Positions 27,485 to 36,369 of a stretch of DNA of 64,000 nucleotides are shown here, piece by piece. Each line of letters opens with the position of its first letter. Position 1 is the first letter of the stretch. The notes below the pieces were generated by a model that was not told where the DNA came from, ran no database searches, and saw nothing but the letters and a program-made list of their open reading frames with translations. Origin of the DNA: Planctomycetaceae bacterium (GTDB lineage: Bacteria > Planctomycetota > Planctomycetia > Pirellulales > Lacipirellulaceae); contig PABB01000033.1 in assembly GCA_002702655.1 (NCBI GenBank), forward strand, positions 41,690-105,689, given 5' to 3'. The translations under genes and the position numbers were made by a program.

Positions 27485-28471
27485 CTACCTGCGCCGACGC
27501 ACTAGGGCCAGCCCGCCCAGGGCGCAGGCTCCCAGCGCGATCGAGGCCGGTTCGGGAACGACGGTGACCGAGAAGAATTGGTCGCCCGCAAACTGGTTGA
27601 AGTCAATGCCGCCCAGATTGCCGGTGAAGTTCCCCCCGCCGTCGCCGCCCAGGTTGCCTTGCGGGGCCGGCAGGCCGCCCAGGATCTGGTTGGAGTGGAA
27701 GTTGTTGTCGCCATTGCCGTAGGCGGCGTGGATCTTGATCACGTCGCCAGGGCCGGGGTTGCCCAGGTCCGCCAACGCGATTGAGAATTCCAAACCGGTG
27801 GTCACGGCCGCCGCGGCGACCATGTCGGACGCCGCCGTGCCGCCGATCACGCCCGCGGTGTTGGTGTTGTTGAAGCCGAACAGCACGTCTTGCGTCAGGA
27901 ACATGCCGCCATCGGCGCCGGTGGTCGCCATGCCGCCGGCCAGCACCGAACCGCTCTGCACGCCCGTGCCCGAGCCGGTCGTGGCCGCGCCGAAGTTGCC
28001 CAGTTCCGCGCCCGCGGTGCTGGCGGCCCGGTCGACAATGTCGACTTCAAATGCCCCGCCGCCCCACCGGGCGAACAGGTGATAGTCGGCTTCAAAGCCC
28101 GAGTCGAACGTCAAACCATTGAAGTTCGCGGCGTTGTTGCTGAAGTCATAGGTCAGCGATCCGTCCAGCGTGTTCTCGCCGCCCGGTTGCGAGTCGATAA
28201 ACACCGACACCTTGTTGAAGTTCGGCTCGATGTTGCCGGTGAGCATGACGTACAGCCGACCGCCAGAAATGGTCGCGTAGCCGGCGTCCAACTCGCCGCC
28301 GCCGCCGGCGCCCATTCCCGTCGGATCGGACGCGTCGCCGAATTGCGTCTGGACAGTCTGCACGGCCAACGCGCCGCCGTACTCGGCGTCGAGCGTGCCG
28401 TCGACCGTCGGCGCGGACGTGGCCGGCGCGGCGATCAGAATCAGGGCCAACAAACCAAGGAATTGCTTCAT
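27485..28471 (-). CDS. Secreted PEP-CTERM protein, paralogue of the dockerin-bearing protein at 20626-22128
   Basis: 328 residues from the ATG at 28471, with GGAGG upstream. A signal peptide (MKQFLGLLALILIAAPATSA) is followed by PTVDGTLDAEYGGAL, matching the start of the other PEP-CTERM protein. Shared landmarks include NFNKVSVFIDSQPGGENTL, TGLEFSIALADLG and DFNQFAGDQFFSV. It ends VPEPA-helix-RRRR, the PEP-CTERM sorting signal. It has no EF-hand insert. Function is unknown; it may bind glycan or form part of the exopolymer layer. It lies directly downstream of the FecR-type regulator, an arrangement expected for a target gene of that sigma/anti-sigma pair. Confidence 0.75.
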   Translation of the reverse strand: MKQFLGLLALILIAAPATSAPTVDGTLDAEYGGALAVQTVQTQFGDASDPTGMGAGGGGELDAGYATISGGRLYVMLTGNIEPNFNKVSVFIDSQPGGENTLDGSLTYDFSNNAANFNGLTFDSGFEADYHLFARWGGGAFEVDIVDRAASTAGAELGNFGAATTGSGTGVQSGSVLAGGMATTGADGGMFLTQDVLFGFNNTNTAGVIGGTAASDMVAAAAVTTGLEFSIALADLGNPGPGDVIKIHAAYGNGDNNFHSNQILGGLPAPQGNLGGDGGGNFTGNLGGIDFNQFAGDQFFSVTVVPEPASIALGACALGGLALVRRRR

Positions 28472-28627
28472 GATGCTACCTCCGGGAGGATCCCCCCATA
28501 CAGGAAAAAGGGCCAGCCGTCCGCCGCGGCGAACGTTCGGCAAGGTCAGGGTTTGGATAAACAAGTCGTCGACGGCATCGTCGCTGCACTGCCTGCGCAA
28601 CGGCCGCCAAGGGACGAGTCGCGGCGG

Positions 28628-30502
28628 TCAGCCGCGCTCGTCCGCGACGCCCATCCTGGCGCCGTCGTCAATCAACAACATCGCCGCGACCTGCCCTTCG
28701 CGGCCGGCGAAACGGAATCGTTCGATCGGTTGAAAAGCAATCCGCCTTTGCAGTCGTTTGGGATGAGAACCCCAGCGGCCGGTCACCGCCAGGAAATGCG
28801 TCCCGACGCGCAACTCGTCGACTTCGTGTACCTTGGCTCCGTCGAAGTTGCCGAAGCTGACGCGGTCGAAGGCAAAGTTGCCTCGCAACAGCGCATCGGC
28901 TTGACAGAGGCTCTCGTCGCGCAGCGACTCGGGGTTGCGATACACGCGGACCACGTCCCGGTCGGCCACGCCGAAGTCAATTCTAATCACGATGAAATTC
29001 ACGTCTGCGTTTTCGGCGCCCAAGGCCGGCAAATTGGCGGCCCCGTAGACGTTCACATTGGACGTGGCCCCGTAGCCGGACCCGTCAGCCCCGTTGCCGA
29101 TGCACAGCACGCGGTTGCTGTTGCCGTCGCCGCGGTGGAACTCCACCCCGTAAAAACCATCGTCGGTCTGGGACACTTGTTGTAGGAAGCTGATATACGC
29201 CCGCTTGCCGTCGCGGCCAACCAGCCGCATGCCGTCTTGGTTTTCGACGAGCCCCGCGGTGTCGAACACGCCGCCGACCGACGTGGCCAAACTGCGGCGG
29301 ATGCGATTGCGGTGCGAGGTTTGCGCCGCGTGGTTGCCCACCGGCACGACGCCCTCGACAGCCAGGCTGCCCATCTGCACGCCGTTGGACTCGGGGCCCG
29401 CCTGCTCGTCGATGGAGATGTTGAACCACGGCCCCGCCCAGCCGAACCCGCCGTTCTGCGCTTCCAACGGACCGCTGGGGTAGCGGAAACCTTCGTAGGC
29501 GAGCAAACCGTCGTGCGGACCGGTCGTTGGCAAGAGGTTTCGCACGAACTGCGCGTCGTCCGCGGGGAACTCGGTGACGGTGGTGGCCAGGGGGTTGATC
29601 CGCGCCGCTTCGGCGCCGTTGAGTTCCAGCTGCTCGAAGGCCCGCCCGTCGGAATCAAGCACGCTGGCTTTGACCAGGCCATTGAACACATGCAGTTCGG
29701 TCGAGCCGGACGTTTGCGTCACCAGGCCGAATTCGGCGCCGACTTCCCACACGTCCAAGCCGGGCGTGTGAACGTGGAACTTGCGCGCCGACCCCGGCAC
29801 GACCGCCGCCAGTCGACCCGCGTCGAGCTTCACCTGATCGGGCGCCGCGACGACAAACGACGCGGGCCCTTCCAGCAGCAGCGTGGCGCCATTGTTGAAC
29901 GTGATTTCCGCCAGCCCCTCTTGCAGTTCCAGTCGCTCGCCGGCGGGCAGCGGGGCGCCATAGCCAGCGCCGCCGCCGGGCGTTGCCCAGACGCAGTTAT
30001 GCGTGCCCGTGATCCGCGCGACGGCCGCGTCGCGGGGCGCTTCGTCTGCGGAACTGTCACCTGTTTGCGCTGCGTCGACGCGGCCCGCCTCGATATCGCG
30101 ACCCTGCTGCCACAGCGTCAGCGCGCTGCTGAGCGCCGCCACGCCGATCAGCGCGGCGGCCAGCGCCAACCACTGCGACACCCGTGGCGACTTGTGCGGT
30201 GCGCTGGCGGCCATGCCGGGACTTGCTTGTTCGTCGTCCAGGAGCCCTGCCAGTGCGGCCGAGGCGTCGGCACGCGTTTCGCGGACTGCCGCCGCGTCTT
30301 GCAGCAACTCGGCCGCATCGCCGTACAAGCTGCCGTGCATCCACATGTAGTTGATGTAGGCGACGCGCGCCTGAGGATGAGTTCGCAATGCCAAGTCGAG
30401 CGCAGCCCCGTCCGCCTCGGTGATCGAGCCGTTGCACAGCTCGCCGATCAGCTCCAGCAGCCGGTCGCGGGACATCGGGTTGGCGGCGGTCGCGTCGGTC
30501 AC
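28628..30502 (-). CDS. FecR-domain transmembrane regulator with C-terminal LamG-like domain
   Basis: 624 residues. The N-terminal cytoplasmic part (about 1-105) carries LLELIGELCNGSITEADGAA, typical of planctomycete FecR-type anti-sigma proteins. One transmembrane helix follows (WLALAAALIGVAALSSALTLW). The FecR-like beta domain (EGLAEITFNNGATLLLEGPA...GRLAAVVPGSA...FHVHTPGLDVWEVGAEFGL) occupies about 175-320. The rest is a LamG/lectin-like domain. By family knowledge such proteins hold or modulate an ECF sigma factor in response to an extracytoplasmic cue; the lectin-like end may sense a glycan. Its ATG overlaps the sigma-factor stop by 4 nt. Confidence 0.88.
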   Translation of the reverse strand: MTDATAANPMSRDRLLELIGELCNGSITEADGAALDLALRTHPQARVAYINYMWMHGSLYGDAAELLQDAAAVRETRADASAALAGLLDDEQASPGMAASAPHKSPRVSQWLALAAALIGVAALSSALTLWQQGRDIEAGRVDAAQTGDSSADEAPRDAAVARITGTHNCVWATPGGGAGYGAPLPAGERLELQEGLAEITFNNGATLLLEGPASFVVAAPDQVKLDAGRLAAVVPGSARKFHVHTPGLDVWEVGAEFGLVTQTSGSTELHVFNGLVKASVLDSDGRAFEQLELNGAEAARINPLATTVTEFPADDAQFVRNLLPTTGPHDGLLAYEGFRYPSGPLEAQNGGFGWAGPWFNISIDEQAGPESNGVQMGSLAVEGVVPVGNHAAQTSHRNRIRRSLATSVGGVFDTAGLVENQDGMRLVGRDGKRAYISFLQQVSQTDDGFYGVEFHRGDGNSNRVLCIGNGADGSGYGATSNVNVYGAANLPALGAENADVNFIVIRIDFGVADRDVVRVYRNPESLRDESLCQADALLRGNFAFDRVSFGNFDGAKVHEVDELRVGTHFLAVTGRWGSHPKRLQRRIAFQPIERFRFAGREGQVAAMLLIDDGARMGVADERG

Positions 30503-31101
30503 AGCAATCCTTCAGCGCTCAGCGTGCGGTCGATGCAATCGTGCAGCGAGCGGCGTATGCGATTCAATGCCTTGTAGACGGTATTGACGGGGCGGCCCAA
30601 ATCGTGGGCGATGGACTTAAAACTCGGCGCCGCGTCGCTGTAGCACCGCTGCACCAATTGCCGATCGGTCGTCGGCAGCTTGCTCAGGCACTGCTGCAAC
30701 GCCTCGCGGCGGAACTCAAACAAGTCGGCCCGGCGGGCCGCGTCGTCGGCGATCTGCACGCAGGCCGCCTCGCTCAGTTGGAATCCGGTGCGCTTCGCCT
30801 CGCGGCGGAACTTGCGGACCTGGTTGTGAGCAATCACGCTCACCCACTTCACAAAGTCGGTCCCCAACTCGAACTGGTCGGACAACCGCCAGACGGTCAC
30901 GGCAACTTCCTGAAACACCTCCTCGGCGTGCGCCGGGCTCGCCAGCAACGACACCAAGTACGAAAACAACCACCGGTCGTACCGGGCAAACAGCCGGGCA
31001 AACGCGTCGCGCCGCTCGTCGGCCGACAACGGCTGCCGTCCGCCGGGGGAGGCCGCGTCGTCCGCATGGTCCGATTCGTATTGTTCGCGATCCGCGTCCA
31101 C
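30499..31101 (-). CDS. ECF RNA polymerase sigma factor (Rhodopirellula/Verrucomicrobium type)
   Basis: 200 residues from a GTG at 31101. Region 2 is visible (AFARLFARYDRWLFSYLVSL, AEEVFQEVAVTVWRL, FVKWVSVIAHNQVRKFRR), and region 4 follows (QQCLSKLPTTDRQLVQRCY, SIAHDLGRPVNTVYKALNRI). Size and domain pattern fit the small ECF sigma factors amplified in Planctomycetes and Verrucomicrobia. The 4-nt overlap with the FecR-type gene marks a sigma/anti-sigma pair. Being first in a long same-strand series of alpha-glucan genes, it is a good candidate for their regulator, though the promoter it recognises was not identified. Confidence 0.92.
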   Translation of the reverse strand: MDADREQYESDHADDAASPGGRQPLSADERRDAFARLFARYDRWLFSYLVSLLASPAHAEEVFQEVAVTVWRLSDQFELGTDFVKWVSVIAHNQVRKFRREAKRTGFQLSEAACVQIADDAARRADLFEFRREALQQCLSKLPTTDRQLVQRCYSDAAPSFKSIAHDLGRPVNTVYKALNRIRRSLHDCIDRTLSAEGLL

Positions 31102-31301
31102 TGCCGCCGCCGGGGGGAAGCTTGCTTGGCGAAGAGACCTGCCAGTCGAAAGGGGCTGTCAATCGCCCAGCTTAAGTAGTAAGGCGCTGCGCTGCAGAAT
31201 TTGGTATCGGAAAACGCAGAGAATCGCTGCGGACAGCCGCAGGCGTGCGGTAAGTCGTTTTCCGGATGAGGGTTGCGGCCGGCGGCAAATCCGTCCCCGA
31301 G

Positions 31302-34300
31302 CTACACCGGGGCGGCGGCGGCGGCGTAGTCCACGTAGCTCTTCTCCTCCCGCAGCTCCGAGCCCAACAGCTCGTTGACCGCCCGTTTGACGGCCGCTCG
31401 GCGGTCGTTGGTCAGGTAGACCGAGCGGGCCAACTCGACGAATCGCGGCCCGAACTCGGCGGCGCGCTCGCACAGGCGAATTTCGTCCTCAATGTCCCAT
31501 AACTGCTCATTCACCGCCATCAAGTCGTCGAGCAGTCGGTCCAACTCGTCGGCCAACGCAGGGGGGCGCGGCTGCAGCGGATCGAGCTGCGCCAGTTCAT
31601 AGCTGACGCAGCGGCGCTTCTCCGCGTCGTCGATTCGCTGCTGCTTGATCCGCAGAATCGAGATCTTGTCCAGCAACTCGCCCGGCGCCACGGGGATCAA
31701 TGGCGGGCGCGCGGCAGTCAGCTCGCTGGCCAACGACTCCAACTCCTCGGCGATGCGGTTGAACACGGCGCTCCAGTCGCCTGGCTGCGGTTGGCGAAAG
31801 AGCCGCATTGTGGGGTACCACGGACTCGTTTCGATGTCGCGCAGCCAACGCCAGTCCGCCGCATAGGGTAGTGCGAGCCAAGTTCGCGCTCCCACGGCGC
31901 CGCACAGATGGGCAACCGCCGTGTCGGAGGTGATCACCACGTCCAAAGTTGTTGCCAGCGCCGCGGTGTCCATGAACGGCCCCGACTGCTCGTCGAGATG
32001 CGGCCCCAGGTCGGTGACGGCCAACTCGACCCCCGCGTCGAGCAACTGCTCGCGGCCGAAGTTCTTTTGCAGGCTGTAGAGACGCACGCCCGGCAATCGC
32101 CCCAGCGGCGCAAAGTGAACCAGCGGAATCGACCGCTGCCGGTCGCCGCGGTACTGCGGATTGCCTTGCCAGTTGATCCCCACGCGCAGTCGGGCTGAGC
32201 GATCGAGCCGCGCCGACCAGCGCTCGAGGAGCACGGGATCGGGCGACACGTACGGCGCCTCCGCAGGGATATTGCTCGCGTCGAGACCCAGCACGCGCGG
32301 CAGCCCCAGCAGCGGGGCATGGTAGTCGCAAGCCGGCAAGTCGCCGTCCATGATCTTCGGCAAGAGCCGATCGATTCCCGGCGTACGCGCGATCAGCGGC
32401 AGCAGCGCCTTCTGGCACATGAAGGTCACGTGCGCCCCGCGTCGTTGCACCAAGCGGAGCAGCCGGACGAACTGCAGCGTGTCGCCCAGTCCCTGCTCGG
32501 CATGAATCACGATGCGCTTGCCGTCGAGCGGTTGGCCGGTCCACAGCGGTTGCGTCATGGCCGGCATCCGCGCGTGGCCGCACTTCCAACGCCACTCGTA
32601 CTCCTTCCAACCCGCTGCAAAGTCGCCCGTGAGCAGCCGCACCAGCGAGCGGTTCATGTGGCCGTCCGCGTAATGCGGATCGATGCGCAGCGCCTCGGCG
32701 TACGACGCATGCGCTTCGGCCAGGCGGCCTTGTTCAGTGAGGGTAATGCCGCGGTTGCTGTAGGCCGCGGCGTAGTCGGGTTTGACGGCGAGCGCTGCCG
32801 CGTAATGCTCCAGCGCCGCATCGCAGTCGCCCAGTTCGGTAAGCGTGATGCCCAGGTTGTTGTGCGCTTCGGGGTAGTCGCTGCGCACTCGCAGCGCTTG
32901 GCGGTAGCTGTCGGCAGCCTCTTCGCGCCGAGCCAGTCGCGCCAGCGCGATGCCCTGGTTGTTGTAAGCGTCGGCGTACCGCGGTTGTCGCCGCAACGCC
33001 GCCTTGTACGCCGCGAGGGCTGACTCGTACTGTTCGAGTCGCGCCAGCGAGATCCCCAGGTTGTTGTACAACTCGACGGCGTCGGGATGTCGCTGCAGCC
33101 CGCGCTGGAGCACTTCGATGGAGCCCGTCGCATCGCCAGCGTCGCGCAGCAGCCCGCCCAGAGCGCTGAAGTGAGCGGGCTGGGCATCGGCACAAGCGGT
33201 TGCGCGCCGATAGGCGGCCGTCGCGGCGTCACGATTCTGCTGCTGGCGGTGTGCTTCGCCAACCGCGGCGTGGCGCGCCGCGATTTCGGAGTCCTCGGCG
33301 GTCGCCAGCAGCAAGGGCAGCGCTTCGGTCGGTGCGCCGCTGAGCGCGATGGCTTCACCGAGTGCGAACTGCACGCGGTCGTCATCCGGCGCCAGTTCCG
33401 CCGCCCGCCGCAGTGCCGCGACCGCCTCGTCCGCCTGACCCCGTAGCCGCAGTTCCCGGCTGTAGTCGAGCCACGCCGCCGCCGACGCTGCGTCGTCCTC
33501 CGCGGCGGTGCGCAGCTGCTGCAGCTTCTGGTCCGGTTGATCCGTTCGCTGCGACCGGGACAGGGACTGGGCCTGCTGTAGCAACTCGTCGTAACATCCC
33601 GTGGCCAAGTGTGCCGCGCGGCGGGCGTGAAAGAGCGCCCCGGTTGCGTGGCCGCGGTGCAGCCACGACTGGGCCGCTGCCGCATGCCATTGGGCGCGTT
33701 GCGGGGCCAGCGAGACGGCACGCAGCACGGCTTCGTGGGCCGCGTCGTGACGGCCCAGCCGCGCCAGCACCCGCGACTCCTGCCAATGCCCGTCCGCATC
33801 CGCGGGGTTCGCCAGCAGCAGCTCGTCGTACACGGCCAGCGCCGCCTCGTCGCGACCGGCGTCCTGCAACGCGAGCGCCAGGTTGCGGCGTGCCTGGGCG
33901 TAATCGGGGTGGGCTCGCAGCACCGTTTCGAATTCGGCAATTGCCGCGACCACGTCGCCCTCGGCCGCCAGCAGGATTCCCAGGTTGTTGCGGGCCTGGG
34001 GATAGTCGGGCCGATAGCGCAGGGCGAGTTGGTAATGCTGCCGCGCCTCCTGGGCGTTGCCGCGTCGCCGCAGCACGAGGGCCAGATTGTTGTGAGCTTC
34101 GGCGTACGCCGGCCGGCGGACGAGCGCCGCTCGCAGGGCCGCTTCCGCTTCGTCCAGTTGCTCCAGCTCACGCAGCGCGTTGCCCAGATTGTTGAGCGCT
34201 TCGACATACTGCGGCGCCAGCGCGAGAGCGCGCCGATAGTTGGCGACGGCCTCGTCGAACCTCCGCTGGGCCGCCACCGCGTTGCCCAGGTTGTTGTAGG

Positions 34301-34517
34301 CCTCGGCCGATTCGCCTGCAGCGAGCGCTTCGCGGTAGCTCGCCTCGGCGTCGACAGGACGTTGCGCGGCGGCGGCAATTCGGCCAAGCAGGAACGCGGC
34401 CTCCGCGCCTGCGTCGGCGTCTCGCTGCAGTTGCCGGCAAATCTGCGCGCTGCGGTCGTGCTCGCCGGCGGCAAAGTGGCGATGGGCGGCAGCCAGTTGC
34501 AGGGCGGAGTCAGGCAT
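31302..34517 (-). CDS. TPR protein fused to a GT9-like glycosyltransferase and a DUF6165 domain
   Basis: 1,071 residues from the ATG at 34517 (MPDSALQLAAAHRHFAAGEH). Residues 1 to about 620 are a long run of tetratricopeptide repeats (AYNNLGNAVAAQRRFDEAVA, EAHNNLGITLTELGDCDAAL). Residues about 660-920 resemble the ADP-heptose:LPS heptosyltransferase/GT9 fold (IHAEQGLGDTLQFVRLLRLV, LRVGINWQGNPQYRGD, DVVITSDTAVAHLCGA). The last 130 residues (VAPGELLDKISILRIKQQRI) match DUF6165. TPR-GT fusions of this kind are common in Planctomycetes and probably glycosylate proteins or surface glycans in the cytoplasm. The upstream unknown gene and FkbM methyltransferase appear to form an operon with it. Confidence 0.85.
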   Translation of the reverse strand: MPDSALQLAAAHRHFAAGEHDRSAQICRQLQRDADAGAEAAFLLGRIAAAAQRPVDAEASYREALAAGESAEAYNNLGNAVAAQRRFDEAVANYRRALALAPQYVEALNNLGNALRELEQLDEAEAALRAALVRRPAYAEAHNNLALVLRRRGNAQEARQHYQLALRYRPDYPQARNNLGILLAAEGDVVAAIAEFETVLRAHPDYAQARRNLALALQDAGRDEAALAVYDELLLANPADADGHWQESRVLARLGRHDAAHEAVLRAVSLAPQRAQWHAAAAQSWLHRGHATGALFHARRAAHLATGCYDELLQQAQSLSRSQRTDQPDQKLQQLRTAAEDDAASAAAWLDYSRELRLRGQADEAVAALRRAAELAPDDDRVQFALGEAIALSGAPTEALPLLLATAEDSEIAARHAAVGEAHRQQQNRDAATAAYRRATACADAQPAHFSALGGLLRDAGDATGSIEVLQRGLQRHPDAVELYNNLGISLARLEQYESALAAYKAALRRQPRYADAYNNQGIALARLARREEAADSYRQALRVRSDYPEAHNNLGITLTELGDCDAALEHYAAALAVKPDYAAAYSNRGITLTEQGRLAEAHASYAEALRIDPHYADGHMNRSLVRLLTGDFAAGWKEYEWRWKCGHARMPAMTQPLWTGQPLDGKRIVIHAEQGLGDTLQFVRLLRLVQRRGAHVTFMCQKALLPLIARTPGIDRLLPKIMDGDLPACDYHAPLLGLPRVLGLDASNIPAEAPYVSPDPVLLERWSARLDRSARLRVGINWQGNPQYRGDRQRSIPLVHFAPLGRLPGVRLYSLQKNFGREQLLDAGVELAVTDLGPHLDEQSGPFMDTAALATTLDVVITSDTAVAHLCGAVGARTWLALPYAADWRWLRDIETSPWYPTMRLFRQPQPGDWSAVFNRIAEELESLASELTAARPPLIPVAPGELLDKISILRIKQQRIDDAEKRRCVSYELAQLDPLQPRPPALADELDRLLDDLMAVNEQLWDIEDEIRLCERAAEFGPRFVELARSVYLTNDRRAAVKRAVNELLGSELREEKSYVDYAAAAAPV

Positions 34518-34601
34518 AGCGGCGGCAGCGAATTTCCAGGACGTTGAACTACGCGAGTCACAGAGCCGTGGCACTCGATGCCGCTGTTGCTCGCCTGTGT
34601 G

Positions 34602-35447
34602 CTAGTGCGGGGCTTCGATGGCGGGTACGAATCGCAACGCGCCAATCATTTGCCGTGCGGCTCGCAGGAAGGAATCGGACGAGCCGGCGTCCGCCCAGCC
34701 CGAGCAGGCAATGACTTCGCCCAGTTGTACGACCGTGGCGGCCAGGGCGAGCAACTCGGTTTGCGAATCGACGTGGCGGCCCGACGCTTGTGCTTGCCAC
34801 CCGGCAGCGTCGCCGAGTTGCAGCGTGCGGCTGTCGATGATCCGCTCCACTGCGAAGCCGGCCATGTGAGTCAGACGCGACTCGGTCGCATCGCGCAGTT
34901 GCTCCACCGGCAGCGGCCAGGTCATGTGGCCGATCACTAACCGCGGCTCGCCGGGCGACTCGACAGGCCACCGCCCCGAGCCCGTGTAGCAGCATTGGCC
35001 GTTGAACTCCGCGGCAAGCGTCAGTTCGGTCACAGGGCTCGCGGGCGCGGCGGGCGCCGAGGCGGGTTCGGAGAAGTCGCACTCGGCCGTCAGCAGACTC
35101 TCGTGCAGGGCCGGTCCCAATTCGTCGCCCAATCCCAACGGACACATGGCGGTGATCAGCACCGTGCGGTCGCGCACCTCGCGTCCGAGCACCCACTTCA
35201 ACCAGCAGCCTTCGGGCGTGCGTTGAGCCAGCGCCATCAGCGGCGCGCCGTCGTGCTGCGTACGGCTGAGCAGTTTCATCCCCCGGCGGTCGAGTTCGGC
35301 GTCGGTCCAGCTCCGCAAGGCCTCGTGCAGCGGGCCGGGCAGTTCCACGACCGCGATCGAGCTGCCGCACCCAGGATGCTCAAAACCGCGGAAGTGCGAC
35401 GCGGGCCGAAATCCCGGCGGCGGCGATAGGCGAACGACGACCGGCAT
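34602..35447 (-). CDS. Hypothetical protein in FkbM/TPR operon
   Basis: 281 residues, family not recognised. There is no signal peptide or membrane segment. Two similar halves may be present, each with a hydrophobic strand followed by an amphipathic helix (LHEALRSWTDAELDRRGMKL; LSRTQHDGAPLMAL). The gene starts 6 nt after the FkbM stop and ends 84 nt before the TPR/GT gene, so co-transcription is likely. Codon use and GC match the neighbours. A PsbP/DcrB-like alpha/beta fold is conceivable from the strand pattern, but this is a guess. Confidence 0.6.
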   Translation of the reverse strand: MPVVVRLSPPPGFRPASHFRGFEHPGCGSSIAVVELPGPLHEALRSWTDAELDRRGMKLLSRTQHDGAPLMALAQRTPEGCWLKWVLGREVRDRTVLITAMCPLGLGDELGPALHESLLTAECDFSEPASAPAAPASPVTELTLAAEFNGQCCYTGSGRWPVESPGEPRLVIGHMTWPLPVEQLRDATESRLTHMAGFAVERIIDSRTLQLGDAAGWQAQASGRHVDSQTELLALAATVVQLGEVIACSGWADAGSSDSFLRAARQMIGALRFVPAIEAPH

Positions 35448-35453
35448 GCGCGA

Positions 35454-36314
35454 CTACTCTCCCAGTTCTCCCAATTCGATCCGCCTCAGTCCGCTCACCG
35501 CGAAAGGCGACTCCATCGGCACGCAGAACAGATTGCGCGACACGACGCGCGGAAACACGTTCTCGCCATGGCCGGCGTAGTTGTGCGGGTTAAAGTAAGG
35601 CGGCTCGTGCAGCCACGCCGCGTACCGCAGCGACGCCAGCAGCGCGTGCAACTCGGCCGACTGGCCGGGGCGGTCGTCTTCCAGGTAGAGAAAAGGACGG
35701 CACCGCTCGATCGCGCCGATCGCCCCCCGCAGCGCGGCTGTCTCCATGCCTTCCACGTCGATCTTGATCAGCCGGCAGCGGGCCAGCCGCAACGCATCCA
35801 ACGGCGTGACCGCGACGGTTTCGTCCCCGCCGGTGGAGCCGAGCAGCGACAGACCGCCGAAGTTGTCGGGCCGCTCGTAGTTGGGCGTCGGCAAGCGTAC
35901 GGTTCCCGCGGCCGCTCCTAGCGCCGCATGGCGGGCGTCGATATTCGTCAGCGAGTTGACCGCTGCGTTGCCGCACAGCGCCTGGAACAACACCCGCTGC
36001 GGTTCGATCGCCACGACCCGCCCGCGCGGGCCCACGATCCGCGCCATCGCCACCGCGTGGGCGCCCACGTTCGCCCCCGCGTCGACCGCCACGTCCCCGG
36101 CCCGCAGCACGTGGCGAAACAGCTCGACCTCGCCCTCGGAATACTCGCCGTATAGCGCCAACGACCGGCCGATGTAGGCGTCCCGCGGGTTGTGGATCAT
36201 CAGCCCGTAACGACAGGGGCGGATGCGATGAAACCCCGGCGCGACAACGGCGGGAGCGTCGTCGTGCGGGGCGGCCGGCGGGGGCGGCGGCGGATTGGTC
36301 GTGGAGGTTGGCAT
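35454..36314 (-). CDS. FkbM-family SAM-dependent methyltransferase
   Basis: 286 residues from the ATG at 36314 (MPTSTTNPPPPPPAAPHDD). The longer in-frame opening back to 36497 overlaps the pentapeptide gene and is unlikely. The SAM-binding site is GDVAVDAGANVGAHAVAMAR followed by VVAIEPQR. The FkbM hallmark is RLIKIDVEGMETAALRGA. Family members O-methylate sugars or other small molecules. The downstream TPR-glycosyltransferase gene suggests methylation of a glycan. It starts 55 nt after the stop of the candidate immunity gene, which probably belongs to a different unit. Confidence 0.88.
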   Translation of the reverse strand: MPTSTTNPPPPPPAAPHDDAPAVVAPGFHRIRPCRYGLMIHNPRDAYIGRSLALYGEYSEGEVELFRHVLRAGDVAVDAGANVGAHAVAMARIVGPRGRVVAIEPQRVLFQALCGNAAVNSLTNIDARHAALGAAAGTVRLPTPNYERPDNFGGLSLLGSTGGDETVAVTPLDALRLARCRLIKIDVEGMETAALRGAIGAIERCRPFLYLEDDRPGQSAELHALLASLRYAAWLHEPPYFNPHNYAGHGENVFPRVVSRNLFCVPMESPFAVSGLRRIELGELGE

Positions 36315-36369
36315 GCGTCGATCGTGAGCGAAAAGCGGGATAGCGGAAATGTGGCAGATCGAGGACTTG

